The notes under the pieces were generated by a model. It made no database searches, was not told where the DNA came from, and worked only from the letters and a program-made list of their open reading frames with translations. A DNA stretch of 64,000 bases from Shinisaurus crocodilurus. Taxonomy: Eukaryota > Chordata > Lepidosauria > Squamata > Shinisauridae. Position numbers and translations under genes: made by a program. How positions within the stretch are numbered: position 1 is the first letter of the stretch; each line of letters opens with the position of its first letter. The stretch is taken from positions 28,571,140 through 28,635,139 of the forward strand of contig CM037888.1 in NCBI GenBank assembly GCA_021292165.1, written 5' to 3'. Of the stretch, positions 51,961 through 62,397 are shown piece after piece.

Positions 51961-52559
51961 ATGTGCAGCTGGACACATTTTGTGCAGTTGGGGGGGGGGA
52001 ATGTGTGCGGTAGAAGCTATGTTTTTGTGCAGTTGGGAATGTGGACTTCAGTAAGGGGCAAGGTTGTTTCTTAAAAGATATAGATAAGAAAACAAGAACA
52101 AGAATATTAAGATGAAAGATGATTACTGTTTCCTTTCAATCTACATAGCCTTAGACTATTGGGGCCAGCTGCTCGACTAGTCCAAAGCATTTATTAACTC
52201 ATGTACATCTCAACAGCATGTGTAGGTATACAACAGTGGCACGTAGCAGTACAAATGTAAAGAAGAAGACTACATAATTATAAGAAGACTACATAATTAT
52301 AATTATTGTGCCATGCCTCTTCTCATACTATTCCTATCACATTAAAAAAAAAAAAATCATATATATTTTTAAGATGGTCAGATCATCATCATCTGGGACT
52401 GGGTGGGATGAGCAATGTTGTTTGGAGGCCTCTCTGAGAAGATTCCTTCAAAACCACATCTGCCCTCTTGCGTTGGCTGTGTCTTTGGTCCTGCGCTCTT
52501 GTTTAGTCATCCGTAGGAGCACTGATGCCCTAGGATCCCCTCCAATGAGAGATGGCATA
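51961..52559. other. stretch without recognisable gene
   Basis: A ~20-bp tandem duplication (AAGAAGACTACATAATTAT) lies at 52264-52303. 52380-52560 on the minus strand may be the decayed extreme C-terminus of the neighbouring transposase relic. Confidence 0.35.
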
Positions 52560-53330
52560 TTGTGACAGACGTACCATTTTCTGACTCAGCTCAGAGTCTG
52601 TTTCTGGTTATGGCCTTCAATGTGACACTTGTGCTGATGAGACGTTCAGCATCAGCACCATGCAGTTTAACTGCTAGAAGATGTGCCGTGAGTGTTGTTA
52701 CATTCCCGTATTCTTTGGATAATGCAAGAAAATTGACCAAACGGGACAGTGTCATCTTGCGTAACATTGTTGATGCTGTCAAGTTGAAGTATCTCCTCAT
52801 ATTCTAGTGAGAATTCTACCAGATCAAGGTCTGTACTAGCACCTTGTGTAACAGAATAGCATCAACTTCAAAGCATTAATTCAAGAACTCAACAAGAGAG
52901 TCAACTACTTCATTACAGACAGCGCCAAACATCTCTCCTGTCAGATACATGCAGGTGGTGTTCCTTACATCTCTTTTTGAGCTTTATATAACCAGCTGAA
53001 TTCCTTTCAGCATGCTTGTTCCATCCGGCTGTGTAACAGCTCCATCCTTGAAAGTGTTGACCCACCCACCAAGTAAATACTGTTCTTTCAATGCCAATAG
53101 CTTTGATTTTACCAACATTGTCAGCTTCTCCATATTGAGGGTGGTGACCCTATCTCCTTGCAGCTGCTTCTGGTACCTACTGAAGCCTGTAAGTACATCA
53201 GCCAGAAAGGACATAAGTAAGAGCTTATCTTCATCAAAGAGGAATGCAAGAAACTCATGTGCTGCCTTCTCCTCAGCCGAAGGGCCAAACCTCTTTCAAC
53301 CCAAGGGTCAAATGCCATTTTGGAGATGCT
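52560..53330 (-). pseudogene. decayed hAT-type transposase
   Basis: Minus-strand frames in collinear order. 53214-52984 encodes FLADVLTGFSRYQKQLQ, a hAT-like motif (usual form: FLADIxxxLNxLNxxLQG), and continues KLTMLVKSKLLALKEQY; upstream in a shifted frame AAHEFLAFLFDEDKLL leads into it. 52800-52591 encodes TLTAHLLAVKLHGADAERLI and STSVTLKAITRNRL, which resembles the hAT C-terminal dimerisation region (a xAxxERxxSxxxxxKTxxRxxL pattern). Stops and frameshifts between the parts show it is dead. A BED-type zinc finger and the N-terminal catalytic part are not seen. Its 5' side adjoins the dispersed repeat 53325-53530, perhaps its own non-coding end. It could be an old host-captured paralogue, but the decay argues against function. 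Confidence 0.55.
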
Positions 53331-53530
53331 CTCAGGGGCTGCATTCCGGTGATGGGTAGGGACAAAGGCCAAAGGAGCAGGACCAAAATACAAAAATGAC
53401 CAGCATCTTTTAGCTTAAAGCTCTTGCTGCTAAGTAACTACTAAGCCTAGAAGATGCATTTCAACATTTTCAAATGGCGGGGGTGGGGGGGGACTTCACA
53501 AAAGCCAGGAAGCCACCAAAAGATTGGTGG
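53325..53530. repeat. dispersed repeat shared with 40655-40865
   Basis: GGGGCTGCATTCCGGTGATG, GGTAGGGACAAAGGCCAAAG, CAGCATCTTTTAGCTTAAAG and CACAAAAGCCAGGAAGCCAC. Adjacent to the hAT transposase relic. Confidence 0.6.
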
Positions 53531-53709
53531 TCAGGGGGAAGGGTATGTGGCCATCTGGGAATGCTGGAGGGCTGGACTGGGCCCCCAGGAAGGTTGGATT
53601 GGTGCCCTGAGCCTGAGGTTCTGCACTTCTGTGTTAACACCATGGCCGAAACCAATCCTCATTTGTGTAAGAAACATTATTGTGGGAAACATTCAGATTC
53701 ACCCTCCCA
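53531..53709. other. short unassigned segment
   Basis: Nothing recognised. Confidence 0.4.
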
Positions 53710-53815
53710 ACCTGCTTTTTGTAACATCTTGCCTGATGAAGAGATATGGAGATCTTGGAAGCTTGCACATTTTTTGTCGGCCTGTGTGTCGGCCGAATAA
53801 AGGTATTACACAAAT
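53710..53815 (+). repeat. dispersed repeat with CTGATGAAGAGAT block
   Basis: AACATCTTGCCTGATGAAGA, GATATGGAGATCTTGGAAGC and AATAAAGGTATTACACAAAT. The reverse complement of 1317-1408 aligns to it. The AATAAAGGTATTA ending also appears near 36360 as GAGGTATTATATTA. Confidence 0.55.
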
Positions 53816-54611
53816 ATAGATTTTGGAATTATTTAGAAACATATTTAAATGTGAAGTTCCATGCAGATTATTATTTTTTTTTTTAAAAATAGTGTTTAAT
53901 GCTGAAATGTGAGTGAGGATTATGAGTGAATATAGGTGAAAGTGACATGGACTAGGAACATACCAGCTTGCTCCAACCCTAACTGGGAAGGATACAGCCC
54001 AAGGTTCAAGCCAAAAGCTTACATCTTGCTAATTTTCAGAGCTTTGCTGCCATAATCAAGTCCATCACACTTTAACAAATCATCTAAGCCAAAGGGGAAT
54101 GCTTGCCGACATGAGGTCCCCTATCAGCTCTTCTTTATCCTATGTAAAAAAAATAGCACTGCCTATCAAAGTCGGTTTCTATGGCTGCTCTTAACAAGAC
54201 ATTTGAAGGTGATATCAAAGGGCTGCTGGTGATTCTACACATGATACAGTAAACCCTTGATAGTGGAAGTTAATGGATTTTATGATTGGGAATGCTGTGT
54301 CGAAAAAAAGCCCTTCCAAATTAATTTCACACTTGTATAACTGCTGACGTGTGTGCAGTGAGATTAGCCAGGCTCCATATTGGGGAAACTTATCAAAACT
54401 TTCCCAAAATACTACTTTCTAATTAGCTTGCCCAGTTGTGCATTCCTTTGTTTGTTCTGTGGTTGGGATTGTGTGTGGTTTTTTTTATTATTATTATTAG
54501 TGTGATGCGTAATTGTTTCAGTTTTTTTGTTTGGGTTCTTTTGGCAGAAAGGAAGTGTCATCAGGGGTTGTTAATTTCATGATTAAATTCATCATTTCAT
54601 CCGTTCTCAGA
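53816..54611. other. stretch without recognisable gene
   Basis: 54250-54295 (ACAGTAAACCCTTGATAGTG) resembles one end of a Tigger-like MITE, but no partner end was found. Otherwise unrecognised and AT-rich. Confidence 0.4.
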
Positions 54612-54726
54612 GTCCAACTCAATCTGGTGCCCTCCAGATGGTTTGGACTACAACTCCAATCATGTGGGCTGGGGCGATGGGAGTTGTAGTCTAACACAGC
54701 TGGACGGCACTGGGTTGAGGAAGACT
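54612..54726. mobile_element. palindromic MITE, family B
   Basis: CAACTCAATCTGGTGCCCTC, CAGATGGTTTGGACTACAAC on the left; GGGAGTTGTAGTCTAACACA and GCTGGACGGCACTGGGTTGA on the right. The centre is CATGTGGGCTGGGGCGATG. Confidence 0.75.
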
Positions 54727-56159
54727 GCCTGCCTGCATGATTTTGTTTCGCTGCTGAAGTCTTTGTGCAAAAGGCACATAGGCGATGTTCGCACAGGTAA
54801 GTCACGATTCTGGAGAATGCTGGCTTATTGAGAACAAAGTGTTTACTGGTGCACACCACCCATTCATTTTTGCTTTGCTCTTCCCAGCTCACACAACTGC
54901 TAAACTCATCAGAAACTGAAAGCTTAGTGTGTTGTCTGAACCAGGGAACCTGGCTTGTTCCTCCCTTTACAAGCCAGAATTGCAAAATCCTGCCTTGTTT
55001 TGGACTGGCGGCGAAGAGGAATGCAGGAGGGGCAAAGCAGGGAGGAGGAAAACAGAAACAAGTACTTCTGGAACTAAGCAAAGCAGGAACTAACGGCCTG
55101 TATCTGCCAGCACCCAGCTCCTTCACAATACATAGTCCGGGATTCTTTGGAATCCTGGACTATTGTTCCATGTGAACGCAGCTATATTCTTACAGAAAAT
55201 GTCAGCCCTTCCTTCCAAGAAAATGCTTTACTTGCATGTTGAACTTTGCAGACAAGGGGAAAGGCTAGGCTAGAATTGATCTCCCTGGCATACTAGCCTT
55301 CCACAAGCAGGGAGTGCTCCTTCTGCCATTTGAAAATGTACAGTCTAGCGATGTACAGTCGTGCTGCATCACATGACAAAAGACTGACATTAAAAAAAAG
55401 AAGGCAGGACCAGAACAAAGGCCCATCAGTACACAGCCAGATGGCTCTGGGTGCTTATAAGCAAGGCAGCAAGACAACAGACCTTTCGTGTTATTTTGTC
55501 CCTGGCATCTGTTCTGCAGACATTTACTGCCTCTGTGCATAAAGGTCCCAGTGCAAGAACATCCAACTCCGCTAGGTCAGCTCCTAAGCTGTAAACCAGA
55601 TCTGCAAAACTGCACAGCTGCTTTCTCACATGTCAAATTTCACATAGATTTACTGAAATTGTATTCCCAGCACTGGGGCGTGACCGTTTGGATTGAGCCT
55701 GTGGCTGGGGTGGCAATGTGCCCTACTTTACATAGAGGATGGTCCTTTATTTAAAGGTGCCCTCTATTTCAAGCGCTGCCCAGTCCAAATCCAGGTTAAA
55801 CTTAAAGAACCATAAGAAGCCGGGAGAGCAGCAGGCGGGCCTTGAAGTTGCTGCCCATCAATTATTAGCACCTGAATAACAGATGGAGCAGGCAGGCACA
55901 CATGGCACCCGGTCACAGTATTCCCTGCGATGGTGAGATGGGTTGTATTGCTATTAAAATTACAGTAAGGATTTCTAAATGCGCATCTATATTCATATAC
56001 ATTTGCATGTGCAAATTGTATACAAATTGGTGTCCTCTTTTTCATGGTGCATTTCCTCTTCTTTGGCAATGTGTAAATGGTGACCCTACCTGTGTTCAGC
56101 CTAGGAATTTGGTCTGTATCTTTTAAGTGAACAGACTAAATCTGCACTTCCTGGACTCA
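54727..56159. other. stretch without recognisable gene
   Basis: The longest frame (minus, 55126-54518, 202 codons) runs through the family B palindrome and has no recognisable domain. 55130-55185 shows a TAGTCCGGGATTC/GAATCCTGGACTA inverted repeat. No gene supported. Confidence 0.4.
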
Positions 56160-56440
56160 TGTGTAGACCAGAACACCATGGGTTGCACAGTTCCCTGAAT
56201 TTTGTGATGCAGCTCTCAGCTCAAAAATCAATATATATGGGGAAATGGTGTACAAAAATGCATATCTTGGGGAAAGTTGCATACAACAAAGATATGCAAA
56301 TATTAGCATATTTATGCTATATGCAATATGCAATATTAGCAGACTGATGCGGAACGTGCACAGAAATGACTTATGATTGGATACATGTGAAACTGACATG
56401 GACCTGATAAAGAGTGGATTTGTTCATCCCTAGCTCAGCT
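56160..56440. repeat. AT-rich dispersed repeat, family F-like
   Basis: CACAGTTCCCTGAATTTTGT, GATGCAGCTCTCAGCTC, AAAAATGCATATCTTGGGGA and AAGTTGCATACAAC. It ends near TTGTTCATCCCTAGC (56419-56433), a hAT-like right end. Related to 37128-37510. Confidence 0.6.
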
Positions 56441-56521
56441 TTAGTGATCCGAAAAGCAGATCCACCTACTCCAGTTTCCAACATCCCATCAAATGCTTGC
56501 AACAATTAATCGGACTCTGCA

Positions 56522-56628
56522 GGGTCTAGCAATCTATGGCCCTCCAGATGTTGTTGACTAGCCAGTGGTCAAGGATGATAGGAGGAGGAGTCCAGCAACA
56601 TCTGGAGGACCACAAGTTGCCCACCCAT
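56522..56628. repeat. palindromic MITE, family B, diverged
   Basis: CTATGGCCCTCCAGATGTTG and TTGACTAGCCAGTGGTCAAG on the left; GTCCAGCAACATCTGGAGGA and CCACAAGTTGCCCACCC on the right. Confidence 0.65.
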
Positions 56629-58003
56629 GCTCTGTGTTGGAGGAATGGGTGAGAATTTTTTTGTTTCAGTTCATTTTTGACAACAATTTACCAAAATTTG
56701 AAAATGTCTTCCTATTTGGGATGGAAACAACTTGAGATCTAAACCAATTCAGATGTGGGAGAAACCAAAGCTGGCATATTGATCCATCCAGGCCCAGGAC
56801 TTTAAGCGCTTAGCTCTGGGATTGAATCCCTGTGTATTCAGCCATGTTGGTGGTGCTGAATTAGGGTGACCACCTCTTTTTTTCTGACAGGCTCCTCATC
56901 TTTAACAGCTACATGGCAGGCATGCACAACATGGTCCTCTCTATGCTGGGAACAGCTGGACCTGTTGAATTTGGCCAGTGCAGATGGCTGAGCAATTTGT
57001 TTCAGGTTGTTTTTGATAAGAATTTACCAAAAATCACAAACTTCTTCAAAGAACTTGGGATTTAAAAAATAATAATAAAAACAGAATGTGGGAGAAAGTG
57101 AAACTGACAGGATCATGCACCCCTATTAAGAGTGACCAAGAAACTGTGCAGAGGAAGAGGTAAGGTTATGTGGTTGGGAGCCTATTCAATTATCCGTGAT
57201 ATTCAGTGTATGTTTGGGAGAACCCTGTTAGAATTTCTCTGATAGCAGAGTGAGCACATGGGGTTCTCCTGTGGGCTTTAATCCCATGTTTGCTGTGTCC
57301 CAGCTTCAGGGGACAAGTGACTCAGGCAGAGGCTGTAGCTTAATATTTTTTAAAAAAGGAAAATAAGGTTTATTATTAAAAAAAAAATGTGTTTAGATAG
57401 GAAAGCCTAACACTTAGTTCTATCTAGAAAGCCAGTGTGCTCAGGGTGATCACATGGGACGAGCAGTAGCATTACTGTGCAGGTAGAAATCAGGAAGTCA
57501 GGGTGACCACAGAACAAAGGAGATACCCTAAGAATATCAGTCTGCATGATAGAGGAAGCAGGAAGTAGAGGTCAAAGAGTAAGGAAAGAAGATATCCCTA
57601 TCTGCTCTACTCCCAATGCCCCTCGTGGTCATTTGGGTGAGATAGGTGCAGAGGAGGTTTGGCTATGGGCTGACTTTGATGAGTAGCGCCGCCATGTACC
57701 TCAGCTACACTGAGTATCAGGCGGAGGTAAATAATCCAGCCCCAGGGAAAGCCAACAGTTTCAGTCGGAGGAGGAGCTTGATCAGGAGGCTTGTGCCACT
57801 TTGAGGAATTAAATCGCCTCCAAATTCCACCTGACCTAGGGCAGCAGCGGTGTCATTACTGATCAGAGGCCAAGGCAAGGGATGCCAATGGGGCTTCAGT
57901 GTGGAAGACTGCAGGCGAGATGGTGGCCATCGTAACCAGCCGTAGCACTGCGATGCAGAAGGCAGCGGGGAAACCAGCCCGTTATATTTTCCAAGTATAC
58001 TCG
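56629..58003. other. stretch without recognisable gene
   Basis: At 57691-57724 GCCGCCATG is followed by 10 codons and GAGGTAAAT, resembling a start plus splice donor. No further support. The 96-codon minus frame at 57717-58007 has no domain. Confidence 0.35.
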
Positions 58004-58028
58004 TCATGGCTAGACAGTCTAGCCATGA
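58004..58028. repeat. perfect short hairpin
   Basis: TCATGGCTAGA, a 3-nt loop CAG, then TCTAGCCATGA: 11-bp perfect arms. Confidence 0.85.
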
Positions 58029-58045
58029 TTATGACCAACCTCCAG

Positions 58046-58130
58046 TAGGAGAGGAAGAAGGAGAAGGAGAAGGAGAAGGAGAAGCAGAAGGAGAAGGAGA
58101 AGGAGAAGGAGAAGAGAAGGAGAAGGAGGA
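58046..58130. repeat. (GGAGAA)n hexanucleotide array
   Basis: About 12 imperfect GGAGAA units. They encode Glu-Gly repeats on plus and Phe-Ser on minus. The 85-codon plus frame over it is an artefact. Confidence 0.92.
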
Positions 58131-58356
58131 GGTGCAGAAAGACGATGCCAAGGTCCAGTTTCCAACACATGGCTGGGCTCACTGGGTGCAGAGAGAAAGC
58201 ATTAGGACTGCAGTTCCTAATGTGGTGTTTTTAGTGCACCACTTCAGTATATCCCATACATGAGAGGTTGCTATCCACTTGCATGAGAAAAAGCTGTGTG
58301 GAGAAAAATAACACCGTTGCAGTGAGGGCAAAACTTCCTTCCTATCCATACCTAAT
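58131..58356. other. short unassigned segment
   Basis: Nothing recognised. Confidence 0.4.
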
Positions 58357-58905
58357 ATTTTTTTATTTATTTATTTATTTAATACATTTTTATACTGCCC
58401 AATAGCCAAAGCTCTCTGGGCAGGTTTACAACAGTTAAAACCATAAAATGCAATATAAAATAAATATAAAATTTAAAACCACAGATTAAAAACAACCAGC
58501 AGAGCTAGCAGCAGCAGTTACAATAACAGTTAAAAACAGCTACAAGATTAAAATAATTAAGATGATTAAGATGATTAAAATGCCTGGGAGAATAGAAAGG
58601 TCTTCACCTGGCACCGGAAAGAGTACAAAGTAGGCGCCAGGTGAGCCTCTTTGGGGAGCCTCATTCCATAACCGGGGTGCCACAGCAGAAAAGGCCCTCC
58701 TCCTGGTAGCCACCTGCCTCACATCCTTTGGCAGAGGCTCTCAGAGAAGGACCGCTGATGCAGATCTTAGTGTCTGGGCAGGTACATATTGGAAGGAGAC
58801 GATCCTTCAGATACCCTGGCCCTAAGCCGTTTAGGGCTTTGAATGTTAGCACCAGCTCTTTGAATCGGGCCCGGAAACAGACTGGCAGCCAGTCTGAGTT
58901 CTGAG
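58357..58905 (-). mobile_element. L2 LINE 3' end with C-terminal codons
   Basis: A minus-strand frame (58852 back to 58661) begins LTFKALNGLGPGYLKDRLLP, the L2 C-terminal signature, then shifts frame (RQVATRRRAFSAVAPRLWNE in the next frame). The 3' UTR at 58361-58445 has the conserved GGCTATTGGGCAGTATAAAA stem and an AATAAATAAATAA tail. Truncated and frameshifted. Confidence 0.9.
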
Positions 58906-59592
58906 TAATACTGAGTTCTCTGGCCTTAACTAACAGAGATGAGGTTGGCAGGGCAATGTGTTCCTTTGTACAAAGTACGTAGAGGCATATTGTTTAGCTG
59001 TTTAAAATTTTTTTACACTGCCTTGGAGGGTTTTCCCTAAAAGGTAGCTTACAAATTTAAAGATAAATAATATTTGACTCCTTGAATTCTTTGCAATACA
59101 AACTTCTGCTTTACAAACACACCCCACCTGTCAGAATGATTCCCCCCCCCCCAGTTTATCGTAATTGCATATGGTGTGAGAAGCTAGATTAACAGGAACT
59201 ATATTTTGGGAGCCAGAGGACAGATTTCTTTGCATGATAAAGGTATGCTCCGTTGCCACGAAGGCGATGTGATTCTGAGATCTGAGCTGCTCCGTGTATT
59301 ACAGCTGTCACACTGGGAGGCAAAGATGACAAACTAGTCACGGAAAATGACTCCGCTAGATTAAGCCTACCCATCCGTGCCACAGTGCATGACAACTCTA
59401 AAATCTCTGCGATTTGAAAAGGGCCATTGTTTCTCTCCAAGATCAAATGCTCCCTGGGTAGGTGACAGCTCAGGCTACCAAAGGGAGAAAAACCGAAGGC
59501 CTTACAAGCACTGCACTCAAATGAGAGCGGGGGGGGGGCCTTCACCCCATGTTGAAACATGCATTGGGCAAGTAAGGCCAGGATGGGGAACA

Positions 59593-59595
<3 letters not shown>
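58906..59595. other. stretch without recognisable gene
   Basis: The 209-codon minus frame (59818-59189) includes a poly-leucine run from the (AAT)n array and has no domain. 58990-59075 has an L2-like tail trace (CACTGCCTTGGAGGG). Confidence 0.4.

Positions 59596-59645
<50 letters not shown>
59596..59645. repeat. (AAT)n trinucleotide array
   Basis: About 16 AAT units followed by TTG units. Confidence 0.95.
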
Positions 59646-59744
59646 TGTTGTTGTTCTGAGAGTGAACAAGCATGCTCATGCTTTGATATGCCAGGAACAT
59701 TTGCACTGCAGTCGGATTGCTCTTGAAGGAAAAGGAGACAATGT

Positions 59745-59905
59745 GACCACATAATGGATAAGAACATTGGACACAGTTCAGGGAGGTCCCAGTTTGAATC
59801 CCTGCTGACCGATGACACTCACTGGGTGATCTCAGACCACTCAGTCACTCACTCCCCGCCTAACCTACCTCACAGAGTTGCTGCGAGAATAACAAAGGGC
59901 ATTAT
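59745..59905 (+). mobile_element. tRNA-derived SINE, diverged Sauria type
   Basis: ACATAATGGATAAGAACATT, GGACACAGTTCAGGGAGGTC, CCAGTTTGAATCCCTGC (B box), CACTGGGTGATCTCAGACCA, CTAACCTACCTCACAGAGTT and GCTGCGAGAATAA. Confidence 0.72.
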
Positions 59906-60349
59906 TTATTTATTTATTTATTTAGAGAACAACAATCCCATGTTCCTGAGAGAGGGTCCCAGCAGCAGGGACCATAGGATTCTTTGGAGTGCCCGCTCCA
60001 AGGCCATACACACTGCTACGATCTTGGAAGGGGGACTCCAGAATCTGATACCTCCCCCCCCGCCCCGCCCCTTTGCAGCCACGGCGCATGCATTCTGAGC
60101 TTGCAATGCAGCCTCGGAGGACCTCAGAGGGGTTGGAAGTCCTACGGCCTCTCCAGTCCTAGACCTGCCCCTTGCAGTGTGACTACTCAAGACAGGTTCA
60201 GAGGCCCATGTAGAGCAAAAATGACAAAAAATCACCTCTGTCGTTCCCCTCCCCAATGCTCCCGGCAGGGCATTGGATACCTGGAAGCCTCCGTCCGAGA
60301 TCAGAGGCTTCCATCTAACCAGGGCGCAACCCATAGTATTGCACCCTTG
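59906..60349. other. stretch without recognisable gene
   Basis: A (TTTA)n array lies at 59904-59921 and a C run at 60052-60061. The frames of 124 and 155 codons here overlap each other on opposite strands and show no domain. Confidence 0.4.
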
Positions 60350-60480
60350 TTTATTTAAAGCATCTTTGCCATGCTCTATAGCCAAAAGTGCTCCCAGAGC
60401 AGCTTACAGATATCCGTAATAGGACTGTCCCTGCCCTCAGGCTTACAATTAAAAAAAATAAACATGGCACATAAGGAACA
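60350..60480 (-). repeat. LINE-type 3' end fragment, family uncertain
   Basis: TTATTTAAAGCATCTTTGCC, AAAGTGCTCCCAGAGCAGCT, TACAGATATCCG and CCCTGCCCTCAGGCTTACAA. Related to 887-1001. Confidence 0.45.
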
Positions 60481-60744
60481 GTGATAAGAGAAGAGGGAAA
60501 AAAGCAAGCTGAGGCAGTCGTTCTTAAAGTTACAGTTTATCGCAACCGTCAGGGATGGAAACAGTTCTGGGAGCCTCATGGAATGGCTGCCAGCGAGGTG
60601 ACCGTTGGAGAGAGCCAAAAACAGCTGGTCCCTCAGGAGAGGTGGTCCTTCCGTACTTCTCCCTCTGAGAGTAGGAAAAGGATACACTTCCTTTTATCTT
60701 TTCTGAAACTTCCACCATTCAGCTTCATAGGATAAGCCAAGATT
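60481..60744. other. short unassigned segment
   Basis: Nothing recognised. Confidence 0.4.
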
Positions 60745-61650
60745 CTAGTATTATGGGAGAGGGAGCCAAACTTCTCCCTGTCCACTTTCTTCCCACCAGG
60801 CATAATTTTCTACACCTCTATCATGTTCCCCCGTTAATCACCTTTTTTCTAAGCTAAATAGCCCCAGACATTGTAACTTTTCCTCATACAGGAGCTGCTC
60901 CGGCCCCCTTGACCATTTTGGTGACCCTTTTCCACACCTTTTACAGCTCTACAATATCCTTTTTTGAAGTGTGGTGGCCAGAACAGTGCACATTATTCCA
61001 AGTTGTATAAAGGCAGTATGATATTGGCATATTTTATTTTTTTATTCCTTTTCCTATGATCTCCAAAATGGAATACACCTCATTCACGGCCACTGCACAC
61101 TTGGTCAGCAATCAGCATTTTCATTGAGCTCTCCACCACAACTCCAAGATCCCTTTCCTAGTCAGTCATGGTCAGCTCAGTCAGATCCCATCACTGCGCA
61201 TGCGAAGTTGTGATTCATTGCCCCAATGTGCATGACTTTACACTTGCTTACATTCAACCACATTTGCCATTTTGACACCCATTCCACCAGTTCAGAGAGA
61301 TACTTTCTTGGAGCTCCTCACCGTCTCTTTTGTTTTAACCACCCTAAATAATTTGGTGCCATCAGCAAACCTGGCCAGCTCACTGCTCACCCATCACTCC
61401 AAATAATTTATGAACAAGTTAAAAAGCACCTTTGGGGACCCCACCGGCAGGAACTGACCATTTATTCCCGCTCTCTGCTTTCTGTTCTGTAACAGTTAAC
61501 AATCTGTAAGAGGACCTCTCCTCTTATCCACTGACTGACACCTTTGGTAGGGGATTCTGTCAAAAGCCTTTTGAAAGTCCAAGTAGGTCTTGCTTTTGCC
61601 TGAAGACCGGGGGGGACTGGCTATCCCTCTTGACTGAAAAGGTCAATTAG
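60745..61650 (-). mobile_element. ancient CR1/L3-type LINE relic
   Basis: Minus strand, frames broken: near 61600-61560 a DFQKAFDRIPY-like palm segment (KTYLDFQKAFD), further on LFNLF-like words (TTTTTAACTTGTTCATAAAT), then GTGGAATGGGTGTCAAAATG and, near 60990, the complement of ACTTTTTTGAAGTGTGG...CCAGAAC. This is CR1-group reverse transcriptase plus C-terminal domain in the usual order, but much older than the CR1 copies at 15.5, 22.7 and 30 kb. L3 or an old CR1 lineage cannot be told apart by eye. Confidence 0.7.
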
Positions 61651-61769
61651 GTACCATGAGGCATCACAGTTTGGTTATTATCCTCTGTTGTGCCACTAGC
61701 CTAGTGGGTAAATGTATTGCAATGATACCTTTGGTGGCAAAGTTAGTGTACGAGAGCACATAATGCAGG
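61651..61769. other. short unassigned segment
   Basis: Nothing recognised. Confidence 0.4.
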
Positions 61770-61922
61770 CCACATGCTGAAGCTATGAGCCGGGTCAGTG
61801 CTTGGATGGGTGACTGCCTGGGATGCCCACATCTGTTCTCCTGCGCTGAGCAGGGGGTTGGACTCGATGGCCTTGTAGGCCCCTTCCAACTCTACGATTC
61901 TATGATTCTATGATTCTACTTA
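61770..61922 (+). mobile_element. 5S rRNA-derived SINE with CR1 tail, variant
   Basis: AAGCTATGAGCCGGGTCAGT, GCTTGGATGGGTGACTGCCT and GGGATGCC follow 5S rRNA from the AAGCTAAGCAGGG region to the GCCTGGGAATACC region, with a gap. The linker CACATCTGTTCTCCTGCGCT differs from the other copies. The CR1 3' UTR follows (GAGCAGGGGGTTGGACTCGA) and ends in three ATTCTATG units. It could be a second subfamily or an independent 5S/CR1 joining event. Confidence 0.65.
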
Positions 61923-62225
61923 GATTAGATGCGCTTGTAGTACAGGTGGACAAATCTGTCAATTTTGGTTTCTCTCAGATTCTCATTTTCCCAGTCTTAA
62001 ATTCAGCTCATCTCAAATTTTGAGGATTTCTTCAGTCCTTAAATTCAGCATGTCCCAAACATTGAGGATTCTTTTTTAAAGTTTGCATGAAAATGTATAA
62101 GCAATTTTGTGTGCATTTTCTCCTAATACATGCATTTTTGCCTAATATACACATTTTGCAAGCAAGTTTCCTAATATAATGCAATTTAATGCATTCAGTT
62201 CCAGGTATGTTCCTTGGTAAGGACT
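61923..62225. repeat. AT-rich dispersed repeat, family F
   Basis: CAATTTTGGTTTCTCTCAG, TCATTTTCCCAGTCTTAAAT, CAGCTCATCTCAAATTTTGA, GCATGAAAATGTATAAGCAA and CATTTTCTCCTAATACATGC. Collinear with 48895-48965 plus 49340-49480. Confidence 0.65.
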
Positions 62226-62254
62226 CAGCTTCAGAAAAAAGAAACTCTCTAAAG

Positions 62255-62389
62255 TAGTGTTCTCCAACCTTGGGTCTCCAGGTGTTTTTGGCCTATAACT
62301 CCCAGCATGCCCCAGCCAGCATAGCTGGCTGGGGCATGCTGGGAGTTGTAGGCCAAAAACATCTGGGGACCCAAGGTTGGAGAACACTG
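62255..62389. mobile_element. palindromic hAT MITE, family A
   Basis: 135 bp, the same length as 10435-10569. Ends TAGTGTTCTCCAACCTTGGG and CCAAGGTTGGAGAACACTG. Flanking 8-mers CTCTAAAG (62247-62254) and ATCTAAAG (62390-62397) match 7 of 8. The arms are nearly perfectly complementary around CCAGCCAGCATAGCTGGCTGG. Confidence 0.92.
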
Positions 62390-62397
62390 ATCTAAAG

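Noticed and set aside
54518..55126. 202-codon minus frame
   Set aside because: It runs through a family B palindrome and has no recognisable domain or splice context.
57691..57724. Possible first exon: GCCGCCATG with a GAGGTAAAT donor after 11 codons
   Set aside because: Too short to distinguish from chance. No second exon, promoter feature or known peptide could be seen.
58006..58263. Glu/Gly-rich 85-codon frame
   Set aside because: Product of the (GGAGAA)n array.
59189..59818. 209-codon minus frame with a poly-leucine stretch
   Set aside because: The leucines are the (AAT)n array, and the flanks have no domain or homologous wording.
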